A program made the position numbers and the translations under genes. Shown here piece after piece: positions 51,133 through 63,559 of a stretch of 64,000 bases of DNA (the first letter of the stretch is position 1; each line of letters starts with the position of its first letter). The stretch covers positions 1,039,187 through 1,103,186 of the forward strand of contig JAAOMT010000003.1 of the NCBI GenBank assembly GCA_016748015.1. The letters run 5' to 3'. Under the pieces are notes generated by a model. It saw only the letters and a program-made list of their open reading frames with translations. It was not told the DNA's origin and did no database searches. Source of the stretch: Geosiphon pyriformis. Taxonomy: Eukaryota; Glomeromycota; Glomeromycetes; Archaeosporales; Geosiphonaceae.

Positions 51133-51390
51133 AATGGATTTTTCACGGCTGCTTTCTGCACTTCTAACCTTTATTTTCGTTGCTTGTCTGGTAACTGTTC
51201 AAAGCCCAAGAGTTCGGAAATTGTGAAGGATTCAGCTGTGGTTGTTACAAAAATTACTGCGGGCATATTGTGCATATCAGCTGCCCCTGTTTGCTGTAAT
51301 CGGAATTGGGAATGGATATTTTTTTTGTTAATAAACTGGGTATTTTCTGCATCAGGGGCTTTGTATATATTACATATTATAGTTATATAG
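51133..51390 (+). CDS. Small hydrophobic ORF, possible membrane-protein remnant
   Basis: Two overlapping frames follow the CTA repeat. An ATG at 51134 opens a 30-codon frame (MDFSRLLSALLTFIF). A second frame continues to 51390 and ends in two hydrophobic stretches (KITAGILCISAAP and FFLLINWVFSASGALYILHI). The spacing vaguely recalls small Pmp3/Sna-type proteolipids, with the Pro-Gly-Ile-Ile-His region changed to SGALYIL. No ATG starts the longer frame, so it would need an intron or is a relic. The function is unknown. Confidence 0.2.
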   Translation, partial: NGFFTAAFCTSNLYFRCLSGNCSKPKSSEIVKDSAVVVTKITAGILCISAAPVCCNRNWEWIFFLLINWVFSASGALYILHIIVI

Positions 51391-52859
51391 TCTTTTATAT
51401 GCGCATTAATATTTTGCCAAAGATTGAATGTAGGCAAAGTTACTTAAACAAAAATATTGCTATTCTGATTTTTTTGTAAAAAAGCGTTGATGTTTAGGGT
51501 CAGAATTAAGGTTAAATAAAGCAAATTTGAACTGATATTAAATTTGATGTTGAGTCTGGTATTTCAACTAAAAAATTTCCAGATTTGAATATGTTTTTAA
51601 GTTAATAAAATTTGTGTGTATGTATTTTTTAGACCAGCAGTATTATTAATTGAAACCAAAATGTTTTTATGAAACAAGATAAAATTTCAAGTTTATGGTT
51701 ATAAATTGTCAAGTATTTGCTTTGTTTTTTAATTTTAATATTAAAATGTTCACATATTTAACTAAATTTTTAAAAGTGGCAAACATTTATTCAAGAAAAT
51801 TGATTATATAACTTATTTGTAAAATTATTGTTTAATAATTTCTAAATTAACATTTTGAATAAGAAATAATCTAAATAGAATACTTTGTTCTAAGAATTAT
51901 CTTGGAAAATCATGTGACTTCTGATTTATATATAATATAAGACAAATAATATAAATTAATTTTATATAATAAAATTATATAATATTTATATTACATAAAA
52001 TGCTACACGAACACTTAAAATAGTTATACGAATATAATATATAAATAATTGATTAAAAAATATGTTATTAGTATAGTTTTATTGTTAATTAATTATTACT
52101 AATTAACTAAAAAAACCCAAAATAAATATATAATTTAAATAGTAAATAACTTATTTTAAAATCTTATTATTAATTATAAATAATAATAATGTAATCTAAC
52201 CAGTCTTATTTCGTATAACTGTTGTTTTTTGTGTAACTTGTTGTATTTGCATTTTTTCATATAATTATAACTTTTTTTGTATAATATTTATGTTTTTTAA
52301 AGTTTTATATAATAAAAAATTTCAAAAAAACCAGTTTTATTGAAAATAAAAACCAAATTTTGTATACAAAATATGAGTTATAAGTTTCAAGTATCAAAAA
52401 ACAATATATTATGATAAAATTAATTATTTAAACAAAAATTATTTAAAACTATAATTTTATTAATATATTAATTTATAATATATTAATATCTTTTTTTCTT
52501 AATATTAATACATAATTTCTTTTTAATATTAAAATTTAAAATTGATAATTACAAACCAAAAAAAAATAGTTAAACAAATAAAAAAATACATATTAAAATC
52601 TTAAAAAAATTTTTTTTACTAATATAAAATTTATTTTTAATATAAAATACATTTTTAATTAAGATATAAATAAAGTATTCTATATTTTTATTAATAAATC
52701 TCATTTTTTTTGGTGTTATAATACTTTTTTAATTTAAAACATCTAAATTTAACTATTAAATTTATTAACCTCAAATAATCAGACTTTTTTGAATATGTGT
52801 GTTTTAGTTGGTATTTGTATTATTTTTGACTTTTATAGAAAATTCTGAATTAAAAGAAA
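51391..52859. other. AT-rich spacer
   Basis: Nearly pure A/T with no frame or repeat that I can support. Confidence 0.5.
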
Positions 52860-53910
52860 ACATATTCATTCTATTATTGCTTTTAAAAATCTGTTAATTT
52901 GTTAAAAAAACATTCTGGAGTTGTTGGTAATAAATGTACTGACTTTTTTACTAGTGCTGCTACCAAGTCTAAGTTTGTGTTACCTATTGAAATTTCATAA
53001 TACTTTCTTGTTATTGAAAGCAGATCTGTCTCTAAAAATGCTTATTGCTTTATTAGGCATCAGTTTAAGACTATTGGTTTTGTCAGCTGGGAATCTAAGT
53101 GTGTAAATGGCATTGTAGATGTGGATTTTAGTAAACTGTTGAATATACATTAGTTTTTTTATGTTTGGCACTCTGATGATAAAATTCACTCTGGTTTCTT
53201 GAGTTCTATATTTGTGGCATTAAGATCTTATTTTATAAAGACCTTATATTATTGATTGCCTACAGCCAAGAGAAAGAGACTTTATAATTTAAACTATTCT
53301 AGTGTGTTGTGTATTTGGTGTGATTTAATTGAGAATTCTGATCACATGTTTTTATATATATATAATACTAGTGTCAGAAAAAAGTTGATTTCTGTTATGC
53401 TTAAGACTTGAACTGACTTATTAGGCATTAGTAATACTGACTATACAGTCATTCAATTATTGCATGAGACTGAGTCTTCTAATTATTTGTATATGGCTTT
53501 GGCTAAAGATTTTATGATGAAAGAATGAGTAACTAACACAATAAGTTTATTAGACTCTGGATCTGATAGAAGCAAATTTTCCTACCAAAGAATAAATCTG
53601 TAATTTCAGTTATTTTTGGTTTAGTATCTTTGTGGTCTTATAAAATAATTTATGAATTTGGCTTCAAGCTGGGCATTTATGTTTGTTTTGGTTTACATTC
53701 TGATTTGGCAAGTATACATTTTGGTTTTTTGTGTGATTTTTTTTTAGTGCATGTTTTAAGTATATAATATTACTTTAATTGGTTTGAATAGCTAGTTATA
53801 TATAGAAAAGACATAAGCCATACTTAATTTAGAATTTTATTTGATTTTATGTACTTAAATAGTGGTTGGACTGCACTTGTAAAACTTTAATAAAAAAAAT
53901 TTATTAAAAT
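52860..53910 (+). pseudogene. LINE ORF2 3' end, strongly decayed
   Basis: Translated in one frame from about 52950, fragments match the C-terminal part of the plus LINE. VWHSDDKIHSGFLSS near 53166 parallels VWHPNSHMLSGFISQ. KRKRLYNLNYSSVLCIWC with SDHMFLY near 53270-53358 parallels the CLMC...SDHIFTC zinc finger, whose last Cys is now Tyr. The 3' end at 53778-53900 (TTGGTTTGAATAGCTAG, GTTGGACTGCACTTG, then A runs) matches the LINE tail. Many stops; most differences raise A+T. Probably a 5'-truncated insertion of the same family, older than the two full copies. Confidence 0.75.
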
Positions 53911-55264
53911 TTTAAAAATAAAAATACATATTAAAAAAAATATAATAAATTACTTTAAATTTTACTTATTTTGTTTATTTATAAATTATTGAATTTTTAT
54001 TTTGGTTATATTTTCTTATTATAAAAAAATGTTAATAATATTATAAAAAATTATAATAAGCAAAAAAATTAAAGATATATTTTAAAGATTATATTAAATA
54101 TTATAGTTATAAATATAAATTTAGTGATTATTATTAATCAAAAAAAATCAATTTTTATGATTATTATAATTGTAAATCAAAATATTAAAATTGTAAATAA
54201 TATACTAATATTAATTTTTTATAAAATATCTTATTTATAACTTTTATAATTTTTATTAATATATATATTATCTATTATATTTTAATATTCAATATTATGT
54301 TTCAATATATTAAAATATTTCTAAAAATATTTTTAACAAAATTCAACTTCTTACTAAAAATAAAAATCTGTTAATTAATACTTAAAAACTATTAAAAATA
54401 AAATTTTTAACTGAATTTATTCTTAATTATAATTTTTTAAACATAATACAAAAATATAAAGTTTATATTAATAAAAAACTAAATATATTATGTTTATTAA
54501 TAATATTTTTTAACTATAAATTATATAATTATTAATAGACTATTGAATTTGAATTAAACAATAAAAACCAATTTATTTACTAATTTTAAATATTATTAAT
54601 ACAGATTGTTTTTTAGTTAAAGTATTATAATATTGTTTTAAATAACAATACTACAAAAACCAATTAATATTAAATATCACTTTTATTTTTTTTTGTCATA
54701 AAAAATAATATTAAATTACATAATATTATAAAAGCTTTATATTAAATAAAATAATTAAATTATATAAATAAATCTTAAAATATACAAAAAAAACAATAAT
54801 AATAGAATTATTAATATTTATTATAAATACAAATCTTGTAATTAATATTATAATTAAACAAATATATAAAACTATATATTTAATTCACTATATTTTTTAC
54901 ATCAATAAAAATCTACCAAAAAATCTTAAATTTAAATTTTATAATTAATATAATAGTTTTATTTATAACTTTTTTACATATTATAATACAGTCAAATTTG
55001 AGATAATTCATATTAAAATAATTTATAATCTTTAATAAGCCATAATATTTTGAATCTACCAATTTGGTAGTTAAAAAATTTTTATGTTTATAACTTATAT
55101 CTGTAATATCCAATAATTTATAACTTTTTACTGTTAGTATAGATTATTTCAAATGTTAGATTTAGTTTAAATTCTGCTAATTTTGATAAAATTGCAATAA
55201 AACAAACCAATATTTCTATAACTAAAAATACAATATGATAAAATAATATTATTTATTTAACAAA
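53911..55264. other. AT-rich spacer
   Basis: Long A/T tracts without a supportable gene. The frame at 54913-55113 (minus) is Lys/Ile/Phe-rich and probably chance. Confidence 0.5.
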
Positions 55265-55492
55265 ATAATTATTAATTATGTAAATAATTAAGTCAGAGTT
55301 TTAAATTGTTCTAAGTTCTAAATTATTATTAATTATATGAGTAATTAAGTTAGAGTTTTAAATTGTCTTAAGTTTTAAATTATTACTAATCTTGTGAATA
55401 ATTAAGTCAAAGTTTTAGATTGTTCTAAGTTCTAAATTATTATTAATTGTATGAGTAATCAAGTTAGAGTTTCGAATTGTTCTAAGTTCTAA
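55265..55492. repeat. Four tandem 57-bp repeats
   Basis: Units at 55265-55321, 55322-55378, 55379-55435 and 55436-55492, each ending AAGTTCTAA or AAGTTTTAA and containing TAAGT(T/C)A(G/A)AGTTTT. Units 1 and 3 share GTCA, units 2 and 4 share GTTAGAGTT, hinting at a 114-bp higher-order unit. The array stops ten bases before the terminal repeat of the Tc1 relic. Confidence 0.9.
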
Positions 55493-55501
55493 ATTATTAT
55501 T

Positions 55502-56700
55502 ACAGTCTTCCCAAAAAGTAATGGCAAGGTATTTTATTTATTTTTATTTTTTTTATACATAATAATTTCTGTTTAAATTTTAATATTTAATAGATATATA
55601 AGTAAAAAATATATATGCAAAAAATTAATATTTAGTATGTCCTCCTTTTACACTAATACAATCTTGAATTCAATTTTGCATACTAGTAATACAGTTAAAA
55701 ATGGTCTTATTAGACAGATTATTCTATTTTTTTTCTACTATTGTAATAAAAATTGCTTGAAAAATATTTTTTTGTGTGCTATTATTGCTTTGACTTTTTT
55801 CTTAATATTTTGTTTAAAAATAGCCTAAATATTCCCAATTGAATTGAGATCTGGACTATATAATAGCCAAGACAAAATGCAATTCAACAGTTGTATCTCA
55901 AGATCTGCACAAACATCTTTTAAAGTATGCTTTGAATTGTTATCATGCTGGAAAATTCAATGTTGTCATCCATATATGCTAGTTGCATTGTAATATAAAT
56001 TCTTATTGAGAATTTTATGATAAAGATATCAATCCATATTTTTTGTAAAAATGCACATTTCAACTTTTCTATATGCACAAATTGCTTTCTACATATGAAG
56101 TTTAAATAGATAGTTTATTATTAATACAATAGATTTACCCAAATGAAACCAAACCAAGCAAGTATTTCAAAACATTTGTAAAGTTGTTTTATCTGGAAAT
56201 ACTACTTTGCACCAATTATAATTAGAATATTTTTGAACCTATACTAATCAGTTTTGTTTAACTTGTTTGGTAAGTAGAGATACATGTCTTGGTAAAACAG
56301 CTATATAACCAAGCCTAGAAAGTTTATTGTAAATAGTCTGTTTACCTATTTCAATCTTAAGATATGTTTTTGCAAATTGTGCCTTGATTTTAATTGCTGT
56401 AGTAAAGTGATTTTGATTTACAATTTTTCCAATTTGACAATACATCTTTGGTAAAGTTTTTTATGAACAATCTGAATGATGAATTGCTTGAATTTGATCA
56501 TTTTTATGAAGTTGTCCTATATATTGTTTACAAGAGCAAAGAGAAACATTAGTTTTTTGAGATATTTCAGTTGAACTTCAATAATTTTGTTGTTAAAATC
56601 TCTTAACGATGTTACAAGTGATTATTTGGGGTCTCAAATTAAATAACAAACCTGTAACTTGGTGCTTAATTAATTTAATAATGTTGGTTTCTAAAAGTTG
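55502..56700 (-). mobile_element. Tc1/mariner-like transposon relic
   Basis: The left end ACAGTCTTCCCAAAAAGTAA resembles the end of the relic at 3364. On the minus strand the order is that of a Tc1 transposase. Two helix-turn-helix segments come first: SSTEISQKTNVSLCSCKQYIG near 56570-56510 and KTYLKIEIGKQTIYNKLSRLGY in the frame open at 56445-56248. Next is FPDKTT near 56205, the first catalytic Asp, where SDES/T is usual. FQHDNNSKHT near 55955 is the second Asp. SPDLNSIGNI near 55850-55820 is the third site, with the acidic residue now Gly. Frameshifts and stops interrupt it. No right terminal repeat was found. Confidence 0.8.
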
Positions 56701-56757
56701 TTTGTATCTAAAGGTTTTGGTTGAATCTTTTGTATAATAGACAGAGATTCAATATGG

Positions 56758-57220
56758 TGTTACAGTTCAAGAATTTAATAGGAATTATAAATAATATAAA
56801 TTAGCCAATCATAAAATAGCACAGCAATAATTTATAAAAAGAAATGATTTACAAATAACAGCAAGCACTATTTTACAATAGCATTAAGCACTATTGTGCA
56901 ATAGCAGCAAGCACTATTTTACAATAGCAGCAAGCACTATTTAGAAATAACAGAAATAGAGTATTACAAGACGTTATTTTGTAAAACAATAATTATATAT
57001 ATATATACAATAGTTTTTAATAATGAAAAAAAACAAGCTTCAACAAAAAACAACAAATATCTAAATAAAATCTTATTTAAAAAGAATTAATAAAAAGAAT
57101 TGAATGAACATCACAATTGCAAAATTAACAATAAAATTCACATACCCTCTTTAGCAAATGAAACTATCATTCCATCTTTAAACCCTTTGGAAGAATAATC
57201 CCTGATCAAAATTATTTACG
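56758..57220 (+). repeat. Putative 5' LTR
   Basis: Begins TGTTACAG at 56758 and is proposed to end before TGGTTACTAA at 57221, which could be a primer-binding site. The 3' LTR is outside the window, so neither boundary can be confirmed. It contains four 23-bp tandem repeats. Confidence 0.4.
56857..56948 (+). repeat. Four tandem 23-bp repeats within the putative LTR
   Basis: Units at 56857, 56880, 56903 and 56926, consensus AGCAGCAAGCACTATTTTAC plus AAT. Such LTR repeats are often enhancer-like in retroelements. Confidence 0.85.
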
Positions 57221-57654
57221 TGGTTACTAATTAAATTGAAAAAAGCTTTATTATATACTTAAGAAAATTGCAAAAAGATCATTAATATTCCATGTTTCTA
57301 GATTAGAAAAACACATCAGGCAATTGCAAAAATAGCCTCAGAGAAGACTCTAAAACAGCAGATAAATTTCAGATTAGCCTCTGGAAAGGAATACAAAACA
57401 TACAAAGACAATTAGAATTAAAGAGAAGACTTACATCACAACATCAAGAGAAAACCTTCAGTACATTATCATTAATATCCAATACATAAAATAAAGAAAC
57501 TTATGAAAGACTGATTGCAATTAAAACAGGAGATCAACAATTAAAATATACCAAAAAAACCATTCCGTAACATTTGGTGAACTCTACAAGAAAAGAAATT
57601 CAAAAAGAAAATAATAATTAGCAATAATTCATTGCTAAAAAGGAAGAAACAAAA

Positions 57655-59315
57655 GTGGTGACAAAAACCTCTACCCTTACTGTTTTTGAATTCTGCTGTG
57701 CTATTTACACACAAAATCAAAGTAATCTTGGATTACCAAAAGGGTGTTGTCCAGCAGAATCTGCTCTCACTTATTATATCAATGCTAGAATAAATTACCA
57801 CATAGGAAAAGAAAAAGAATCACACAACGCAAAACTTGGATTGTATAGAGAATTATCACAATACATTACAAAAAAAGTAGCAGTAATAGCTACAACTATT
57901 GTTAAAATTCATCGCAAAATTGAGCAATACGCCAACAAAAATTTTCCAATATCCACAAAAAACACCAGAAAATGCATCCACAATCCAGAAATTAATTACA
58001 AAGAAAATCAGCAAAAATTAGGAACACCTGCCCAAATGTCCAAGAAAAATGTCACGCAATTAGTAAAAAAACAATGTCTTTATTTACCAGAAAAAAGATC
58101 TTACTATTTTTTCCCAGATAATAAAATCCAACTTCCATTAGGAGCTGTATTATCATTTACATCAACTCTACAAACACCAAGAACTTCTAATTATACTGAT
58201 AAACTTAAACAATGTGATTGGGGAAATATACCAATAACAAAAGGATATTCATTGCTATTTCAAAACCCCTTTTTTCAACCAAAATTTGGAGCAGGGTTTG
58301 AAAACCATGAAAAAGAGTCTGAATCAGAATCTGGAAAAACCAGTGAAAAAACAAGCACAAGACCAGTCACAGAAACAAGCAGCCAGTTCAGAAACCAAAA
58401 AACTCATGATCAAAAAGAAGAACCAGATATAAGAGAAGCCACCTTTAGGGGCACTCAAGAAAATATCATCCCACCTTCTCTTAGACCAATAAACTCACTA
58501 GCAGAAAACAATGACAAAATGACCACACCTTACATTGTGCGATTAACAGATTTCTTAGGAGAGGAAGAAGAAATGGATGTGCACATGTGGCTCAGAGAAG
58601 CACAAAAAGCCATCCAGGCAAATAACTGAAATGATCAAAGAGCAATCCAAACATTACCTTTCTTCTTGAAAGGCACTGCCAACTCATGGTATTAAAGCTT
58701 GGAAATAAAACCCACAAGCTTTGCCAAATTTAAAGACACACTCTTGGAATATTTTAGTGACCCAAACGCCATAATTCAACTACAGAATGAATTCAATACT
58801 ATTAAGCAAGGTATAAGTGAAACTATCACCCAATACCTTGCTTGATTCAATCGAATTTACCATCAAATTGAAGCAATTGAGCAAAGATACTATACTGATT
58901 CTCAGGTTTTAAATCAATTTATTAGAGGATTAAAAAGCAGCATTTTAGGAAGAGTACGTCCTGTCCACTCTAATTCCTTACCAGAAGCTATTATGCTTGC
59001 TAGAGCCCTTGAATTGGCTGAGAAAAAAGCTAACCATAGTCAAATAGTTAACATAGTGATTGAGGAAAACAAAACAGAAACTTTAAAGAAGAAAGTAGCA
59101 TAATTAAGGAAGGAACTCTCTAAGAAAATAGAAAGTTACCTCATCTCAGACCCAAGAAGAAATAACACATACCAAACATCTCAAAGATGCAACCAAGAAT
59201 TCAGTGGCAGCCAAAATAATCACTCATTGCATCAGGACTTCAGAACAAAAACATGCGCCTGCCATTTTTGCAAATGTATAGGACATTTGATTGGCCAATG
59301 TCAAACATGAATAAT
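57655..59315 (+). pseudogene. Ty3 gag polyprotein with CCHC zinc knuckle, broken
   Basis: Open from about 57655 to a TGA at 58627, then continuing in the same frame past stops at 58693 (TAA), about 58844 (TGA) and 59101 (TAA). The N-terminal region is family-specific with a Ser/Glu/Lys-rich linker. The capsid-like part follows (FLGEEEEMDVHMWLREAQ, WY, FKDTLLEYFSDPNAI, QFIRGLKSSILGRV). The knuckle CHFCKCIGHLIGQC at 59260-59301 keeps all four ligands. No ATG is seen at the start; GTG codons sit at 57655-57660. The stops fall where Trp or Gln is expected. Confidence 0.85.
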
Positions 59316-59587
59316 GCAAGAGACACACAAAAATAATTATTATACACCCCCCCCAAATGCTCAGAAATCAATATACACCAATACTATGTTAATACCTCAC
59401 TATGTACCAAAATTAAGGAACTTATCAGCAATAACCAGTGATTCCAAATTCAAACTGGCATCCAGAGTTTCAAAGCCAGCCAGTATTAGGCGAAAACACA
59501 ATTATTATTAGAAATCCTAATTGCATAGGATCTAATTAGCAAACAAATGCAAACTACCCAAATTTCCAGCCAACTTACCTTAATATA

Positions 59588-60120
59588 TTGAAAAACTTAA
59601 ATCTTGGAAATATTAATGATAACATACTTGAAACTGAAAACATTACTAATAGCCAAAACTTGATCCAAACAATACCACCAGCCATTGTCACAGAAGATAG
59701 CAGCCTCACAGCTATTTTTCTTTTTGAATTAGAGGAAAAAGAGGCTATGTTTAGTGGAGCAGCATTGAACAAGGAATGTCCAATCACTACTATGTACACG
59801 GAAGCAAAAATAAACAACATGCCAATTAAATTCATCTTAGACAGTGGATCTGCTGGAAGTATTGTGACACTTCAACTAGTAAATTAACTGGGTTTTAAAG
59901 TTGATTGCACCACAATGTCCCAAATTATAACAGCTGATAGAAGTACCAAGCTGTCTTATAGCGAAATTGACTCACTCCCTTTTGAAATTAATGGCATAAT
60001 AATACCTACAAAAGTATTAGTAATAGACGTTACACAATATTAAGTATTAGTAGGGAATGACTGGTTAACAAAAGCCAATGCCATATTAGACTGGACCATT
60101 TAAGAGCTTCTTATTAATTA
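59588..60120 (+). pseudogene. Ty3 aspartic protease (retropepsin), broken
   Basis: The active-site motif ILDSGSAGSIVT near 59834-59869 keeps the D-S-G triad. A stop at 59884, another in VTQY-stop-VLVGNDWL near 60042 and a third near 60102 interrupt it. VLVGNDWLTKANAILDW is the conserved C-terminal flap-side segment of such proteases. The protease would cleave the Gag-Pol precursor. Confidence 0.8.
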
Positions 60121-61080
60121 TAATAGCCACCATGCCAGAATTCCAGCCACATGTGGCCACTTCCAAAAACCCAGCACCAATCAAAGACCCATCTTCGAAT
60201 TCAAGAAAAATTCAGCCCTATCAGCCATCAAAACTTATCAGCTCTTGTGGGCTGATAACCAAAGAACAGGACTACCAGCCATACCAACTTGGAGGAGTGA
60301 AAGAAAATCTGAATAGAACCAGATAAGTCCATGAAGAAACCACCAGCAATGCAGACCAAAACTAGAATGTTTGGTTTGCAATAAGAAACTCTTGTCCATG
60401 ACTGTGTGCAGCACACCAGACAAAGACCCAAGAAATTCCACCCATTACTATTGTAACCATTGTAACAAAGAAAAATATGATTATCCAGAAAGACACAGAA
60501 AATGGAACAAAGAACTGTGTCTTACTTGTGGAAAACCATTGCCAAAAGAGTGCAATTGGATCAACATGCCAAGCAGAGAAGGAATGTGTAATGCAACTTG
60601 CCAATACATGATCCTTATCTGTGACTGGGTAAAAGGAAGAACACCATTTGAAGCTGCATTCAACAGAGCATTAAGAAGACTGCAGCACTACCCACATGAC
60701 AAGGATGAGTTATACAACACCATACAGACCAAAGTAAGAAGAGAAACCACTGAAGAAATATGATATTGGAAAATGTCAGCCAAAATAGCTGACAAAGTTA
60801 CCAACTACAACATGTTTGACCCAGTAGATGAATTCCAGGAAAATTACTAACAGCTATGTTCCACTCGCCAAGAACAAGAACAGTATCTCGTCCAGATTAA
60901 CACTTATCTTTGCAAAGACTGTCTTATTCCATGCCAAAGTCAATGTTATAAAGAGTGTTAATATGAAAGGGACTTAGAAAGAAAAATGGAAATTGAGAAT
61001 CAGCAGTACCAAAATCAATTAATAAATCAACAAAACTTACCTGATGGTCCTGAGTCAAAAAATATTTTAGCCTATACTAA
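60121..61080 (+). pseudogene. Cys-rich region between protease and dUTPase, broken
   Basis: Several frames are needed. The best open stretch, 60371-60763, contains paired cysteines: CNHC, CLTC and CNATC, and further on near 60910-60960 CKDC and C-x3-C (CQSQC). A helical segment (PFEAAFNRALRRLQHYPHD) lies between them. The pattern suggests one or more zinc-binding folds. I do not recognise a named domain. Stops near 60761 and 60848 and others break it. The position between protease and dUTPase is unusual among Ty3/gypsy elements. Confidence 0.6.
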
Positions 61081-61089
61081 TCTAGATTA

Positions 61090-61744
61090 GGAAATTAGCA
61101 TCCAGTACTATGACAATGGGCACTTAGGAATAGTACCTGAAAGAGCCCATCCAACTAATGCCAGATTTGATCTACAGTATCTGAAAGACCAATCCACAAC
61201 ATTGCCACCCAAGAATATTACTAAAATTAACCTAAAAATAATGGTTAAAATTCCACCAGGAATAATGGTTCAAATAGCGTTACAATCAAGCTTCACAAAA
61301 AAAGGAATAAGCATTCAAGGAGGAGTAATTAACTCTGGATACACTGGAAATTTGATGGTTTTGCTACAGAACAATTCAGAAAAACCTTATACCATTGAAT
61401 CTAAGGAAAAGATTGCACAAGCAATTTTTCTATCATTGGTAAAAATTGGAAAATTTGTGTTAGTAGAAAATCATAAGGAATTGATACAAACAACAAGAAG
61501 AATTTTTGGTTTCAGATTGACAGGAAAAGGAATTGAAACAAATTTCACTGAAACAATAGAAGAAAAAGGCAAATTAATTAAAACCAAGTGGTTAATTATA
61601 CTCATGTTTTACAGAAAATCAGAAATTAAAATAAAAAAGACAATAAAAGATATAAATCTAATATTTGAGCCCCACTCAGAAACTTGCCAACAGTTTTTTA
61701 TAGGACTTACTAACTTTTTTATTCCAGCTGACAAAACACAATAG
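61090..61744 (+). pseudogene. dUTPase domain of the Ty3 element, catalytically altered
   Basis: Trimeric dUTPase motifs appear in order: motif 1 as HPTNARFDL near 61150 (usual Asp-Ala-Gly becomes Asn-Ala-Arg), motif 2 QSSFTKKGISI near 61285, motif 3 GGVINSGYTG near 61320, motif 4 EKIAQAIF near 61408, and motif 5 TRRIFGFRLTGKG near 61492. The catalytic Asp of motif 3 is Asn and two Gly of motif 5 are Arg, so activity is not expected. The frame is open from the upstream stop near 61090 to 61744. dUTPase hydrolyses dUTP to dUMP and so limits uracil in DNA copies. Confidence 0.85.
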
Positions 61745-61759
61745 ATAAAAATTCTTATT

Positions 61760-63345
61760 ATGAATACCACAGAAGAGCTCATATACATTTCAGAAAACAC
61801 TATCATGAGATACCTTGGAACAGAGCTAGAAAACGTGTCAACACCACAAGAAATTCTAAATTTCCCAAAAATCGCCCTTTACTGTGAACTCACTTCAATA
61901 AATTGGCAACAACCATTGGAATGCTATCAATTTATGCCAGAAAAATTGGCCAAATTAAACATTGGAACAATGGATCTGGACCAACAGCAACAATTAAAAG
62001 CATTAATTTTAAAATACTCTGATATATTTTCACGAAATGGCAAATTTGGAAGAACCAACTTGGTTCAACACCAAATTCCCACTGAAGACACTAGACCTGA
62101 AAAACAATGTGTTTACTGTGTTCCACCAATAGAGCATAATTTTATCAGAGAAGAAGTCTAAAGCATGTTGGAAAAAGAAATAATTCAACCATCAATAAGC
62201 TCATGGTCCTCACCAGTTGTTTTAGTAAGGAAAAAGAATAGAAAAATTAAATTTTGCATCAACTATCACAAACTAAACAGCAAAACAACCAAAAACTCAT
62301 ATCCAATACTGTTAATTGACAAAATTTTCAACGTTTTTAGAGGAGCAAAATGGTTTTCTACACTTGACTTAACCAGTAGATACTGGCAAGTGGAAATGGA
62401 CCCAAAAGACAAGCATAAAACAGCATTCACAACACAAAATAGCAATTATGAGTTCAATGTAATGCCATTTGGATTGACAAATGCTCCTGTGACATTCCAA
62501 AGACTAATAGATGTAATTTACTCTGAAATTCTGTGGCAATCCATTGTTGTTTACTTGGATGATACAAATGTTTTCTCACCAAAATTTGCAGATCATTTCC
62601 AACATTTACAACAAGTTTTTGAGAGATTGAGACATGCTGGACTTAAATTAAATTTAAAAAAATGTTTCTTTGGGAAAAATGAGCTAGCATTTCTAGGACA
62701 CATAGTTGGAAAAAATGGAATAAAACCAGATTCATCAAAAATAGACAAAGTGAAAAATTTTCTAGTACCTCGAAACATTTTAGAAGTTAGAAGCTTTTTA
62801 GGACTTGTATCTTACTACTGTCACTTTGTAGAAAACTTTTCAAACATTGCCAAACCTCTTAATTATCTACTATTCAAAAATGTGAAATTTGAATAGACCA
62901 AAACACAGCAAAAAGCTTTTGAGTACCTTAGACAAAAGCTCATTGAATCACCAATAATAATCTATCTGAATTTCAACAAAAAATTCATTTTGGCCACAGA
63001 TGCTTCTGGAACTGGACTTGGAGGCATTCTGTCACAAAAAGATAATAATAAAAGAGAACGTGTAATTACTTATGCCAGCAGAAGTCTCAGTATGGCAGAG
63101 CAAAACTACGCAGCACACAAACTTAAATGCTTAGCAGTAGTCTGGAGTTGTGTTCACTTTGACACATATTTATGGTACAAACTCTTTGATATTACCATAG
63201 ATCATAAAGGTCTGGTCTGGTTAAATAACAAGAAAGTGCTGAAAAAAAAATATGCCAGATGGTCACAAATATTAGCACCATACAATTATATTATCAAATA
63301 CAAAGAAGATACCAAAAATGCCAATGCTGACTGCTTGTCATGAAT
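61760..63345 (+). pseudogene. Ty3 reverse transcriptase and RNase H, broken
   Basis: The RT N-terminal region is open at 61760-62161 (LKYSDIFSRNGKFGRTNLV), then a TAA at 62159. The palm is open at 62165-62896, with STLDLTSRYWQVEM (motif A, Asp present), MPFGLTNAPVTFQRL, VVYLDDTNVFS (YxDD catalytic motif kept) and FLGHIVGKNGIKPD. After a TAG at 62894, RNase H is open at 62990-63343: ATDASGTGLGGILSQ (catalytic Asp kept), SMAEQNYAAHKLKCLAVVW and TDH-type TIDHKGLVWL. It would synthesise cDNA and remove the RNA template. Confidence 0.9.
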
Positions 63346-63559
63346 GAAACACACATAAAAACCATTAAACAACAACCAATTCATAAACAATAGACAATTA
63401 TCTTTACAAAAATTTTAGCCAATACTTAAGAACACTATAGCTAAATAAAAACACACTGATAAAAAAACTAATTAAGTTCCAGAAATTATCAAAACATTAT
63501 TTTACTCAAAACCACATACTTTATTACCAGAATCAACAAAATCCAGATAATCTATTGAG

